44,450 nucleotides of DNA from Klebsormidium nitens (lineage: Eukaryota > Streptophyta > Klebsormidiophyceae > Klebsormidiales > Klebsormidiaceae), in contig DF237629.1 in NCBI GenBank assembly GCA_000708835.1, forward strand, positions 1 through 44,450, given 5' to 3'. The first letter of the stretch is position 1, and every line of letters begins with the position of its first letter. A model generated the notes under the pieces. The model searched no databases and was not told where the DNA came from. It was given only the letters and a program-made list of their open reading frames with translations. Shown here piece after piece: positions 13,601 to 26,200 of the stretch. The position numbers and the translations under genes were made by a program.

Positions 13601-15654
13601 TTGCAGCGAGTGCCCGTCACCGAGAAGAGCGGCCGCCTTCACACCAGCGCGATCTCGGTTGCCGTTCTGCCGGAAGCCAGCGAGGTACGTCAACCGTGCA
13701 ATTCAGCAGCACGTCCTTGACTCTGCGTAATGTGCTTGCCCTATTATGGGCTCGCATCAGAGAAGATTCGTGAACGCGTCTACGACCCTCAGCAGGGCTT
13801 CGAAGTTGCTGACCATATTCCGTCGCGTAATGCCCCGTTGAATCTGTCTGGTGCTTTAATGGATGGCGGCCAGAAAAAGTCACCCTTGCCCACTCCTGAT
13901 GCGGCGAAGCTATGCGCATGTGTACACAACGTTATCAGGTCTTGATTCGTTCCGTGCTGATGTACTGCTCTGTAAGTCGCGGACTCCCTAAAGCATCGAG
14001 TGAGTCAGTCTGCGGTCCCTGCAACGGCGTTTTTACAACTCGTCATTCATGGCAGTTCCGAAACTTCCCAATAGACTGGTGATTCCAATATAATGCGGGG
14101 TAGAATCCGACTTCCCAGTAGACTGGTGATTCCTGATAGATCGTGATTAACGGACGATCTATTCACTGGCTTTCTATCCTCAGGTAGACGTGCAAGTCCG
14201 TGACGAGGACCTGCGCATTGACACATACCGCAGCGGCGGCGCGGGCGGCCAGAGCGTCAACACGACGAGCAGCGCGGTGCGGGTGACGCACGTGCCGTCT
14301 GGGGTAGTGGTCGCGATCCAGGACGAGCGGTCACAACACAAGGTTCGCCCACCCCGCTCTTCTAACTTTTGTCGCACAGTCAATGCGCACTCGTGCGCCG
14401 CTATTGAAGTTGCGAGGACAAACAGTTGCGGGTCAAGGCCAGCCCATCCCGCCTGCGAAAGAGCTCTTGTATAAAAGATAAAGCGCAGTCATTCGTCGCT
14501 TTTGGGATAGCTTTTCAGAGAAATAACCGCAGCGCAAGGTTCGCCCACCCGCTCTTGCAGTTTCTCGTTTCTTGAAGTCGGCGTAAAGTCGTCCGTCGCT
14601 TTTAGTGTTGCGAAGTCAAATAGTTGCAGCACAAGCTCCGCCCACAATGTCTCCCTTCTGAATTTCAGGAAGTCAGGCAGAAACCTCTGCTTACTGTGGA
14701 TGTCCATACGGTGTTTGCAACGAACCCTGCGTATTATTGTGTGTCGTGCTGTCTACCACTCGAAAATAGAGTTTCCTCGCAATCTCCTGATGGTGCTTAC
14801 CTGTGCCTGGGGGCAAACGACGCCAGGGAAACGAGCGCGAGTCGGTTGCACTTTTGCGACCAATTGGTCGTAAATTGGTCGGAGCTCTTGCTGAGCTTTT
14901 GCTGCGACACTCGGTCTTGTGTGCCCTGCGATGCGAAGCATGGAAGGCTAAGCAGGTCTATTCCGTGGCCTTCAGTGCGTATTATTACTAAGTGCGAAAT
15001 CGCTGCTTAAAAACCTTGTTTCAGGATCTGGTCGTCGTTTTCTAGTTTCGAAGCATTGCGCTGAATCTCCAACTGCTCTTCCTGTTTCCTCCCAGAACAA
15101 GGCAAAGGCCTTGAAGGTCCTCCGGGCCCGGCTCTACGACATGGAACGTCAAAAGCTGGCGGCGTCGCGGTCCGAGCAGCGGTCAGAACAGGTAAGAGCA
15201 AGCACTTTGGTTTTTTGCTCATACACAGTGGAGTCGAACTTACAGATGGTGCACGACTATAGATGCTAATTGCTCAAGGAGCGCCGTCGCGAAGCCATTC
15301 AGCACGTCTTTACGCCGTTCGGATCCAGCAGTATAATCTCATCTGCAACCTGTCCACACATCTCACGTTGCGCTGACAACACCGAACATCGCAGAAAACG
15401 CCCGGAGAGAAACATTTGAACGAACCTTCTCCGCTTTGCAGATCGGCAGCGGGGATAGATCTGAGCGAATACGGACGTACAACTTTCCGCAAGGGAGGGT
15501 GACGGATCACCGAGTAGGCATCACGCAGCATAGTCTGGAAAGAGTGCTAGCAACGGGCGAGTTGGACGATTTTGTTGAAGCGCTGATTCAGAAACAGCGG
15601 CAAGATGCGATCGCTGCGCTCATACGGACGAAGCAAGCAAGCATGAGGCATTAA
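10692..15654 (+). CDS. Organellar peptide chain release factor 1 (RF1/prfA family), probably mitochondrial
   Basis: Class-I release factor that reads UAA/UAG stop codons and triggers peptidyl-tRNA hydrolysis on organellar ribosomes. Ten exons: 10692-11130, 11337-11395, 11709-11789, 12067-12250, 12720-12847, 13095-13169, 13607-13684, 14184-14342, 15096-15191, 15442-15654; total 1512 nt, 503 aa, all phases consistent. The third exon's left edge is the least certain. Landmarks: N-terminal helical domain from about residue 147; [17 protein letters not shown]; stop-codon tripeptide PVT at 325-327 (the RF1-type PxT); catalytic GGQ at 369-371 inside [38 protein letters not shown] near the end. The first about 146 residues precede the family domain, are rich in Arg, Ser and Leu, and contain RKYSSGAG, which suits a mitochondrial targeting presequence. 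A plastid location cannot be excluded. Another Met lies two codons upstream at 10686. Intron 8 carries degenerate repeats of its own donor. Confidence 0.94.
14063..14133. repeat. 24-bp direct repeat in RF1 intron 7
   Basis: acttcccaRtagactggtga plus four further matching bases occurs at 14063-14086 and 14110-14133, differing at one base, 47 bp apart. A 9-bp inverted repeat (14136-14144 with 14154-14162, 9-nt loop) follows, just before the exon 8 acceptor. Confidence 0.8.
14336..14645. repeat. Degenerate tandem repeats copying the exon 8 splice donor
   Basis: The exon 8/intron 8 boundary cacaaggttcgcccacccc (14336 onward) recurs at 14532-14556 and, more diverged, at 14628-14645. A second shared block, ttgcgaggacaaacagttgc at 14410-14429, matches 14608-14628 with a few changes. 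The spacing of about 198 bp in both blocks argues for tandem duplication of one unit inside the intron. Confidence 0.7.
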
Positions 15655-16661
15655 GCGCAATGATCCCCTCGCCTGCCAATGCACAGCCTCTCAGTTTATG
15701 GATTTGAACCAAAAGCGTATGGAAAGGCGTTGTGTTCCAGATTCGCAGCCTTGCTAGACTGCAGGACGACTTAGTTACGCCTTAGCTCAGTTCCGAGTTC
15801 AAGGCTTTGCAGGTTAATGGAGCTACACATGCTGCTGCATGTGCCAGCTTGCCAGTTGCTGGCAATACACAAGTATTTAGTGCAATAATTCCACTTACAC
15901 ATGATGATCGCACTGCATATACGCAGCATGATGACGGTCGTTGCGCGCGGGCCGGCGAACGGCGACTGATGCCGTCAGACGCCCGAATTGCATCCAAACA
16001 TGTGGGGATATGTTGGAGCTATTTTTTCGATGCATATCACTTGCTGGCACATGTGCACTAGAACTGTCATGTACATTTCCTCTCTGGATGCTGAGATTCT
16101 AATATGGCTGGCCGGTGAGTTTCCCCGTGCGGCATGCGCATAAGTCTCATACGATCATGTGCAACTGCCAGATCTTGCGCGCTACTCGAATGTCGAGAGG
16201 TCGCGGCCTCTGGCCATACCATTCGTGCTTAGAAGCACGTTACATTCTGTAAGCGTACGTGGCCCTGTAGGAACATGCCGGCAAGCACATCGTGAAGGTG
16301 TATGACATGTGGAAGCACTTTGTGATTGAACGGTGTAAGGCACCATGCCTTGCAGTTTTAATTCGGGCCTGCGGCTGCAATTCGTGCCACGGCCGGAACA
16401 GGGCCGCGGATGCACTGATCACAATCACAGCACGGATCCAGCAAACTTGCGGTTCAAATGAGTCGGCAGAATTCAAGATCTCGAGCAAGAATGTTTAATC
16501 CCAGCAAGAGCAATATACGGTAGTCAAAGTATGGTACGGTAAGGGGCTAACTAATTGTCAACTATCGGATGGGGGGATCAATGATGCTCCACAGCGCATA
16601 CAAGTGGAAGAAATGCAGTGGCCCTAGTTTGCCAGATACGAGAGTGACGAATGCATTGAAT
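15655..16661. other. Intergenic between two convergent gene ends
   Basis: This 1-kb stretch lies between the stop codon of the release factor gene and the stop codon of the orphan membrane protein. It should hold both 3' UTRs. I see no coding exon or strong structure. Confidence 0.5.
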
Positions 16662-19600
16662 TCAGTCACTTCTGATCGGCAGGCCGAGGTCAGCCTGTCC
16701 ACGAGGAGAGGCCACGGGGTCGGAGTCGGCAGCAGACGTCAGTGGTGCGCTCGGAGTGGCTACGTTAGGCGCTGGTACTGGTGCTTTGCTTCCATCAAGC
16801 TGCAGTCAGAAAACGGAATGTCCTAACCGGCAGCTTTGAAAGGGTGCAAGCAGAATTTGAGAAAAGCCAGTCTGACCGTTGTCTTTGCGTCCTGCTTGAG
16901 CCACAGGATATGGACTCCCGTGCACCGGGGGAAAATTATGACAGTTCCTGGTCGAAACTTTGCAGTGACCGCTCCCAGAGGTGTTCCAGAGACGAACCTC
17001 AACAGACCAACAACTTTGATTGAAGAGGGAACCCAAGAAAAACCTCGACGAAGTGATTCTTTCGTGGGTGCCAGATTGTCAGAGTACGAGGAAGCCAAGT
17101 TATCATCTTTGACTATGTATAAAGCCCCAGAGGTGGTTTCTTCGGCTTGCAGCACACACTGAGTAGACCCCAACGAGAAGCTCACCGCTGCGGGTGCGTC
17201 GAAGGGCTGGACTGCATCTCTGTCAACGGCTGCGCCTGGCAGCGGCGCGACTGAAACAACTTGGTTGACCTTGTTCCGTTCTGCACGCAAAACGTTTCGT
17301 ATCAGCGCATCATCGGAAGCAGCCCCGTCCGCGACCGGTTTTACTAAAAGCACAGGCAATCCGACAAGTGTTTCAAAGACTACTTGCGCTGCTCATAAAG
17401 GGCGGTATTGTTCCATCGGAGCCATCCGCCACCAACGTGCGAGTGTCTAAGCAGACAGATCTCATTTTGCGGCCTTCGTTTCACTTGCACTTGACTCTTA
17501 TATTGCAAGGAAGTCTGGCGGACGGCAGGTGCTTTAACGGGGCAATGGATTCCTCCAAAAGGCAAATGCGCATTCAATCAGCGAGGCTGAGGGGCACGCA
17601 CTTCGGCGGTGATGAACGAAGAATCCTGCCGCGACTGCGACGAGGAGAAGAAGGCCCCCGCCTCCAGCCGCGGCCGCGTAGATAACGATCCCCGCGCCGC
17701 TGGTGCTTCCCGCCTGTGCCGGTCTGACAGCCAGCATGAAGGCTTCGCTGTTGGACGAGCCAGCCGTGTCCGTTGCCGTGACAAGAATATACGTGGTTCC
17801 GCTCTGGCCGGGTGCTGGGTTCGCTTGAACGCCGTAGGCAGTGCCGTCAAAAGTGACGAGAACATTGCTGCTCGGGACGAGCGTGCTGTTCGACGCCGAT
17901 GCCGAAACGGACACGCCCAGCTTGCCCGACGTCGTGACCGTGAAGCTCTGCTTCGGCATCGGCTGCCCCTGGTCCACGGTGACGTCAGCCAAGGAGCCGA
18001 TCGCCGGGGGGACGGCGCTCCGCCGGTCGTGGATGACGTCACCTGGGGCCAGGGTGACGACCGCCACGTCGGCCGCGAGCGCCGCCTGCACCGCCAGGCC
18101 GCCCGCTCGGAGCTGCGCGTCCACGGCGCCGGACGCAACCGCGCTCCTGACGCTCTGCGCGAACGCGGCCGCGATCACGCTGACGTCAGCCGGCACGCCA
18201 CCTCGATCCCGACCGTGACCTGCGGGCCTGAGGCGGCGTCCAGGAGTCTCCGCCGGAACGAGGCTTGGAGAGGAACCCCGTCCAAAGATAGAAGCGCGAC
18301 GGATAGGACCGGCACACCGAGCGCGCGCGCGGTGCCAATGCGGAAGATGCTCTGCTTCTGCGCGGTGAAGGTCGCAGAGCTCTCCCCGGAGACGGAGAGG
18401 CTCGTTTGGACGCTCTGGGTTGACGCTGCGGAAATGAGCGGCATCGATTAGCTGAGACTGGAGCGTTGAACATCTTTGGGACCGGACGTGATCAAGGCAG
18501 GCAGCGGAACGGTTTGACAAGTTGAGAGAGAAACCCGAAAAAGTGCCCAGTCGCCAAACGCAGAAAGCTGCGCTCCAGCATTTCTGCTGTGTAGGAGGGA
18601 TCCCGAATCATCCCGTTGCATTGCAATGCTCACGCACGTCTACTCTGGCTTGACTTTTTGGTGTGACGTTTTGGAAAGAACCGCTTTTACTTCAGAACAC
18701 TAGGGAAACTGTCAAAGCATACCTGGCGGAAGTGTCGCAGTCGGTGTCGGTGTCGAGCTTGGTGCTGGCACTTTGGTTGAAACCGGCGGCTTAGCTGCGA
18801 GACAACCAGGCCGATTCGATTTTTTTCAAAAGATGACTCGAGTTCTTGATAAAAACGATTTGCAGACGGTAAGACCATCATACGATTTTCAAGCGTTCTT
18901 CAAGAAATATTGAGAGAGCAGAAGCTCGAAAAGCCTGAGCTTTAGGTGAGCTTTCAAGATCGAAAGAGGACGTGACGTGCAGACGAGGACCCTCCCTTAT
19001 GCCCATCTTGTCAAGCCTGACCGCTTGGCCAGACTTTTATCGGAGGCGACTAAAGAATCTGGATTCACCAAAGCAAGCCTCGCCAGCCAGAGGCTCATTT
19101 TGCGCTATCAGCAATAATGGAAAGGGTCGAGCCAGCCACGTTTGACGAAGGCGATGCAAGTACTTTGATTGTGATAAGAAATACAACGAGACCCAATTCT
19201 GGCATCAAGCAAAGCAGAGTTTCAACCTAGTTGTAGTCCTTCTGTCTGACTCAGCAAGCTTCGAGTGTAGAAAAGCTGTCGTATAAGCTGATTCCTTGAA
19301 GACTTACTTTGCGGAAGAGGCGGTAGAGACTGGAGTCGGGACAGGGCAGGAAAGGCAATAACAATCTGCAAATAGAAGCAAGGAAAGCCCAAGGCTTAGT
19401 GATGCAAGGCTTTGGTATTTAAATCCATTATTCGCACGCGACTCAGCGGTATTTCTTAGAAACAGCAAGTAAGACTAAAAGAACACATTGAAAGCATCTA
19501 TGCAAATGAAGTCATCCTAGAAGAAAGACGACCGATGCACAGATAGTTTTAATTCGATATTGATTGACTGACTGCCGACTCTGATTGTGACGAGAGAAGC

Positions 19601-20065
19601 GAAACGCGTTGCTCCACCTAAGAGACAAAGAGGACAGGAACACTCACTGTACATCAGAGTCACCGGGGGCTTTTCCACCCACTTCATCAGCCACGGCCCC
19701 CACATAGCGTCGGAATGCCAAGGCTGTCCGTCTGATGTGAAAGTGGCCGTGATGTCGGATGCCAGGTGGTACTGCGCTGTCAACCGCAGCGGAAGCACGC
19801 CCGTCTGAAGATTCAGCCGCGTATCGTGACCCTGATTGCACAAGCCGTTTGTGGAGGGGACAGATTTTAAATCGATCGGCGGCGGCGTTTGGAATGGTCC
19901 GAGCGTGTGCACCGAGAGACCCTGTGTGATGTACGGCTCCAAACGGACGGAAGCGGAAACGGAACCGCTGGTGAGGTTGCCGAGGCTGGCCCAGCAGCCG
20001 ATGGTTAGAACGGGTGCAAACCCAAGGGTTATCTGCGCGCTAGCGCTCGGGCCCTGGAGGATGGG
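16662..20065 (-). CDS. Orphan single-pass cell-surface protein, 5' end unresolved, one frameshift
   Basis: I do not recognise the family. Exons on the minus strand: about 20065-19648, 19365-19308, 18794-18723, 18425-17602, 17343 to about 17015, and 16799-16662 (stop at 16662). The first resolved exon encodes a beta-rich, probably extracellular stretch with NLTSGSVSASVRLEPYITQG and LNLQTGVLPLRLTAQYHL. Next come a Cys-containing Pro/Thr/Ser linker (CYCLSCPVPTPVSTASS, then VPAPSSTPTPTATLPP), a domain with FRRRLLDAASGPQVTVGIEV, then VIAAAFAQSVRSAV. After that come a cadherin-like beta stretch (YILVTATDTAGSSNSEAFML), a Gly/Ala-rich transmembrane helix (IVIYAAAAGGGGLLLLVAVA), HHRR stop-transfer residues and a cytoplasmic tail ending in LGLPIRSD. 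One missing base near 18181-18205 breaks the frame of the long exon; adding one makes it 825 nt and restores the phase on both sides. The join between the exons at 19308 and 18794 is not in phase, so an exon or a splice choice is missing there. No signal peptide was found; upstream exons are expected. Confidence 0.6.
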
Positions 20066-22341
20066 CTGGTGCATGTTGCGATAAACAAAAAAACGACCAT
20101 GTAACAAAATTTCGGGTTGGAATGATGGGTAGGCGGGTGGAACCAACGGTAGAGATGGTTGCAGGCCCGCGAGGCGTACGGCAGCCGTCAATTGCTCAAT
20201 CCAAAATCGTATGATGACTAGCTGGTGATGCGAGCCCAGATTGCACTTCGACCAAACCAAGTGCACCTAAGGAAGCCGAAGAATGGTCCAACAGATCAAC
20301 TTTTTGGGTCGTGCCAATTCGCCTTGTGATATCCCTACCGATGCAGTACTAGTGTTGGATAGGGCTTGCAATTGCCGTCTGTTTCTCTAGGTTTTTTTCG
20401 CAGAATTTGCATATTATCTCCAAATGCCCGTGTCCCATCCGAAGAAAACCACGAATCCTCACATACAGCCTACCGAGTAGTACATACATGACACCCTTAC
20501 AAAGTACCTAATTACCAGGACCAATGGATCCGGAAGCATCAATTGCAATGAGCTTTCAGGGTCGCAGTACTCAGGTACAGGCTGTGTACTAGGGCCAAGT
20601 CCCAGCGGCCTATCCTAGCCTAGGGCATGTGCAGTGAGGACAACCTTATGATTGTGCCGCTGCGGCCTCGCATAACTAGGTACCGGGTATACGGTATATG
20701 CCAACTCAATACTTGCTTCGATGGAAGCTCGTTCGAAGTTTGTGATGGGCATTCTTTGAGACAGGAGGTTTGGCACTTCGTCTCCGTCATGCCTGGCCCT
20801 GCATCCTCTCTTCGATTGAAGAGCTTTGCAGGCCTGCCTGATGTCGAGATTTGTGGCAGATGTGTGACGCCTCCCTGTATAAAACAGCGTGGCTGACAGG
20901 GATGAAGTCACAATCAAGCCAGGTTGCAAGTCCATCCTTGTCCTCTCATATGTCGGCATGAGACTCCGTGCTGCATCCTGAGTCCTGATCATGGCATGTT
21001 TTCACTTATTTCATGCTGAAAGCACATGGGATAAGATGATTGCTTGATGGATGGGTCATCAAAGAGAGTCCTTCTCATGTGCTTTGAGTTATGATAGATC
21101 CTTTTAGTACTATTGAAGAGGTAGATGAAAAGTCTACTCTGTTTATATGCCTAAAATGATTACATGTCCCTGGCTGAGAGTATGTCCTTTTTGTCAATCT
21201 AAAGCTCAGCTTTGGGATGGACCCGCGACTACTGCCTATAGAGCTTTGATCTACTTGTATGGATTTGGGCCAGGCCTGGGGGACAGATGCATTGATGAGA
21301 TGCAAGCAAGAAAGGGAGACCACCTTAGACAATTTGAACAAGCAATTCATGCAACTTTGCCTGCAGCTTTCATGGCAGCATAGTTGATCCAAATAACTGG
21401 AGACGTCATACCTGAACATGGAAAGCAATGAAGTGTGGTCAGTTCCGGGTCTTCTTCTGGTCTTCTGTAGATGTTGCACAAGAGAGTGGGAGGGGGAGAA
21501 AGGAGCAGAGATATCAACGAAACAAAAGATTCCCCCAGGCCTGGTTTCCTTCGGTTCGGCGTCCTTGCTTCTCAAACTTTTCTGATGAAGGATTTTGTCT
21601 GACTGACTCTCCCGTCCTTTCGGAGATTGAATTCCACCGGAGTCCAATGATCAGTACAGGCCGGATTTGGTCAGCTGTTAATCACATGAACCTACTGTGT
21701 CCAACCGAGCACTCTTGCCAAGTCCAAATCCCCCGCTTTTGCTGATTCCCCGACTGCTTTGAGCGACGGAGGGTTTCAGGATAATCCATTTTGATTTTTG
21801 CCAAATGGCATCGACTCCGGAGTCCGAGCTTCTCTGGTTTGAGGATCATCGTAGCCCGGGGTTGCAGGATACTTTGCCAATTGGCATCGCCTCCGTCGTC
21901 TACGGCGTGTTACAAGGTCCCAGCAGCTCAGACAGCGACCACGGAAGTCGGGATCTGGGGAACAACGTCGCTGCCACAAATTACATCCAATCATTGCAAA
22001 GAGTCAGGAATGCACATAGTGTCGTGACTCGTGTGCACCGGTGACCGTACGCACTTGCCACTACCCCGGGCCTTTAGCACCAGAATTGCCTCGACGGACT
22101 TGGTGCGAAAAAGTCCGGAAATAGTTTTACCCCAGATGTGCCCCGTAATAGGGGGCGGTTAAGAGTATAAAGGTAGTCCTAACCCGGGTTTGCAAACTGG
22201 AAAAACGAATAAAATGAGGTTTCGCAAAACGCTGGTGCGAATTGTCCGTGCCACTACAGTACTCTGCGAAAGGCCGGAACAGTCACGCCGACGCCGACGC
22301 CGACTCGGACCACGGACTTGCTATAGCGACGGTGCTTTCAC
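20066..22341. other. Unassigned stretch upstream of the orphan membrane gene, up to the gap
   Basis: No gene could be supported. Missing 5' exons of the orphan membrane protein may lie here. A short plus-strand open frame at 21147-21383 contains a CPFC motif but matches nothing I know. Two near-palindromes (TGCCAAATGGCA, TGCCAATTGGCA) lie at 21799-21810 and 21875-21886. A TATA-like tataaa is seen at about 22167. A GCCGAC triplet run occurs just before the gap. Confidence 0.4.
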
Positions 22342-22815
22342 NNNNNNNNNNNNNNNNNNNNNNNNNNNNNNNNNNNNNNNNNNNNNNNNNNNNNNNNNNN
22401 NNNNNNNNNNNNNNNNNNNNNNNNNNNNNNNNNNNNNNNNNNNNNNNNNNNNNNNNNNNNNNNNNNNNNNNNNNNNNNNNNNNNNNNNNNNNNNNNNNNN
22501 NNNNNNNNNNNNNNNNNNNNNNNNNNNNNNNNNNNNNNNNNNNNNNNNNNNNNNNNNNNNNNNNNNNNNNNNNNNNNNNNNNNNNNNNNNNNNNNNNNNN
22601 NNNNNNNNNNNNNNNNNNNNNNNNNNNNNNNNNNNNNNNNNNNNNNNNNNNNNNNNNNNNNNNNNNNNNNNNNNNNNNNNNNNNNNNNNNNNNNNNNNNN
22701 NNNNNNNNNNNNNNNNNNNNNNNNNNNNNNNNNNNNNNNNNNNNNNNNNNNNNNNNNNNNNNNNNNNNNNNNNNNNNNNNNNNNNNNNNNNNNNNNNNNN
22801 NNNNNNNNNNNNNNN
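22342..22815. other. Assembly gap (run of N)
   Basis: 474 undetermined bases. Nothing can be said about the content; the left flank is a GCCGAC-rich simple repeat, a common cause of scaffolding gaps. Promoter or leader sequence of the LRR gene may be lost here. Confidence 1.
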
Positions 22816-23200
22816 TCTCGATCAGAGTCACGCACGACTCTGCACTCGCTGCGTGAGCTTTCCCAGCCTCAAGTTGTAGACCTGCACTTCGGAGTCCTCT
22901 TTCTCCTTGCCCCATGGGTAGGACCTAAGTCCTGAACCTTTGAATTTGGGTGGACTGGCAGACTGGAATGTAGATTCAAATCTGGCTGATGGAGCCCTCA
23001 GGAATTCGAGTGATTTGGTCAGCTTGCAGGTCTACCGATTTGAAGTTGAACGCTGCAGCAATATGATGCTTGCAGCTCATCCCTGATCTCCCGAGCCCAT
23101 TTAGGTGCTTCTTGTCTCCTAGAAGGTCTTAGAGGAGGTGAACTGCTGGGAAGATAGTGATCCAGATAGTCCGGCAGTCCTTGGGCTTTTAAGGTGCAAG

Positions 23201-26200
23201 ATGGCATGCCATCGCTCGACTCGCAGCACGGCCCTACGTCCCCAATCGGCTTTCCTATTGGCAGTCTTGATCATCGTTCTGCAGATAAGCAGCGCGGCTG
23301 CTTTTAACGTCAGCTATTTGCAAGGCTGCCCAGAGTACAACAACGTCACGTCCCTTGACCTTTGGTTCAAGCAACTGGTCGGTCCCATTCCGCCCGAGAT
23401 AGGCAAATGTACCGCGCTTGTCAGTCTCAATCTCAGCGTGAACTTCGCCATCAGCGGCCAGATCCCGCCCGAGATTGGCCGCCTGAGCAACCTCAGGGTG
23501 CTCAAGTTGGCGTCATTGTCAAAGCTTGAAGGGCCCATTCCCCCCGAGCTGGGCAACCTGTCTCAGCTCGAGGAGCTAGACTTGTCGAGCATATACTCCC
23601 TATCAGGGCCTATCCCAACCGAGCTGTGCCAACTCTCAAACCTGCAGAAGTTGGCGCTGCCAAATACCAACCTTTCTGGGCCCATCCCCGATTGTTTGAG
23701 CAACCTGCCGCAGCTCAAGGAGTTGGATCTTAGCGGCGCGTGGGGACTCCATCGCTCTGGTCAAACGTTGGGGCTGGTTTCCCGCCTGACCAACCTGACC
23801 AGTCTGAAGCTGTCCAATGCCAGCATAGCGGGTCCTTTACTCACAGCCATTGCCAATCTGACTGCGCTGCAAAAGTTGGACATATCATCCAACAATTTAT
23901 CGTCGATATCCTCCGTCTCGGCTGTCCAACTTGGTCAACCTGAACCTGGGTTACAACAACCTCCAAGCTAAATTTCCGGTTTGTGTGGGCAACCTGTCTA
24001 GGTTGAGCTTATTAACGTTGTCGAAGAACCGGTTGTCGGGGCCTATTCCGAGAGCTTTAGCGTTGCTGCCAAACCTGACCTACCTGGATTTGAGATCAAA
24101 CCTGCTGTCTGGAACCATCCCTGCAGAATTCGGTCAGGCTAGAATGCTCTCGACACTAGACCTCACCAATAATAGGCTAACAGGCGCAATACCACCTGAG
24201 CTCAGTAATATCACGACTTTAACGTCCCTTGAGCTGTCCAACAACCAGCTTTCGGGTCCAGTTCCTGCGCTTGCCAACATGCCCATGCTTAGGCGTATGA
24301 AACTAGACTCCAACAATCTATCGGGCCTTATCCCACCTTTCGGAACCCTCTCAGGGCTCAACCTTCTCAACCTCAGCTCTAATCAGCTCTCAGGCATGAT
24401 CCCATCAGAGTTCAGCAAGCTTCGAAATTTGGGGTCGCTAGACCTTAGTTACAACAGTCTGCAGGGCCCTGTTACCCCCCTTACAAATTTTTCAAGGAGC
24501 GGACTATTGTATCTGCAGCACAACGAGTTGGAAGGACCAATCCCTCCCAATTTCTTTGTTGGCAAAGCCGGTGTAGACCTGTCGCACAACAGGTTCTCGG
24601 GCGCCATTCCTGCGGAGGTCGGGAAAATGTCCACAAAGTCGACCTTGGGTTTGCCTTATCTGCTCCTGGACTTGTCTTCCAATGACCTGTCCGGCAGTCC
24701 CCCACTAGAGCTCCAACAGCTCCCACTCCTCTCCCAGCTCAACCTTTCCAACAACAACCTTTCGGGCTCTTTCCGGATTGGCCCCTTTGTTCGGGACGGT
24801 ACCTTCTCCTTGCTCCTGGACTTCAGCAACAACGGCCCGTTGGCGATGCTCCCAGGAACCAACTTCAGCGGCCTGCAGATCGTCGCCCTCCCAAACCTGA
24901 CCTCCAGGGATCCCCCACTTATCGCCCCGGACCTGCGCCTTTTGCAACTTAGCGGCGCCGGGGCGACCAACGGAAATTTGGACCTGTCAATCGTCCCCGC
25001 GAGCTGCCCCTACGTGACGTACTCCCGTCCGGTTTCGCACATTACGTTTTGGGGCGCGTGTACGAGCTCCACGGGCTGTCTGGTGAACTTGGTGGGCACT
25101 GGGGCCAAGCTGAGCCGCAGCACGCGCAAGACGGTGTGCCTCAACCGCATCTCGGTCTTCCTGGAGGGGGATCCCCCAACTCTGCAGTTCCCGCTCGGGT
25201 CGCCCCTTTCTCCGTACCTGAACAACAGCCGCGGCCCCTACTTCTTCAACGACAGCCGGTTCATTGACAAGATCGACCTGGGCCCCGGGGGAGTGGCGTA
25301 CACCGGCGTCGGCTTTGCGCGTGTGCAGGCGGGGAACCTGTGCGGGAACCCGGAAGCCAAAACGGTGGTTGCCGTCGCGTATGGCGTCTTCTCCGGGCTC
25401 GTCCTCTTGAGCTCCCTCGGCTGGTGGATCGCCGCGCGGAGCGGGTTCCTCATGAAGACGGGCAGCTCTTCGGGGCAGAACTTCATTCTGACCCTAGCGT
25501 TGTACATGTGGGGCTTGGTCTCGGGGCTCCTGCCGTGGGCCGACCTGGCAACCGATATCGCGGTCGTGGCGGACATTTGGGGGGTCTGGTCGGCGTGGGT
25601 CGTTCTGGGCGCGATTCTGGCCCCGTATCTCATCAGTGCCGCCTGCATCGCGTGCGTCTGGTGGGTTGATCCGACGCCCAACTCGATCTGGAAGGTAAGC
25701 AATTCAGTGGCTTTTCACTTTAGGATTCACTACTCTTGCTTTGAAGACCACACCGAAAATCGGTACCGTTTCTCACGAGGTTCGACAAGAGTGCGTTTTC
25801 TGCAAGCCTGTATTGCACTCGTTTCCCGTCACTTCTCAGCGGCCCTCGTATGTCACAGGAAGGTCGGACCTCTATCTCTTTCCTTTCAGGTTGAAGTGGG
25901 TTTGATTTAGACGTCAAACGTAGTCAATTTGATCTTCCATGTCAGTGTGATATTGGTTGAATCAAGTACGATGGCAGGTAGATAAGGTCTGCTGTTTTAT
26001 CGAGGTCAGGAGAACCGCCAGCACGCCATGCAGCGTCAGTGAGCTTGCTTGCTTCACGGCCTCTAAGGTGGATAACAAGGAAGTTTCGTCGTCAAACATG
26101 CCTACTTGACGGCTGGCTACTGAGAGACCTAGTACCAAGATAGTAGAATGTGGTCAATCCTCAGTCAGCCGAGTCGGCTTGTCTGCACAAACCCCTGTGG

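Noticed and set aside
17609-18451. 280-codon plus-strand open frame
   Set aside because: Antisense to the long exon of the orphan surface protein; Arg-rich composition typical of a GC-rich shadow frame.
21075-21647. 190-codon minus-strand open frame
   Set aside because: No family pattern, no signal or domain, Ser-rich chance-like composition, no supporting splice context.
22190-22915. Long open frames across the N run
   Set aside because: They are open only because unknown bases contain no stops.
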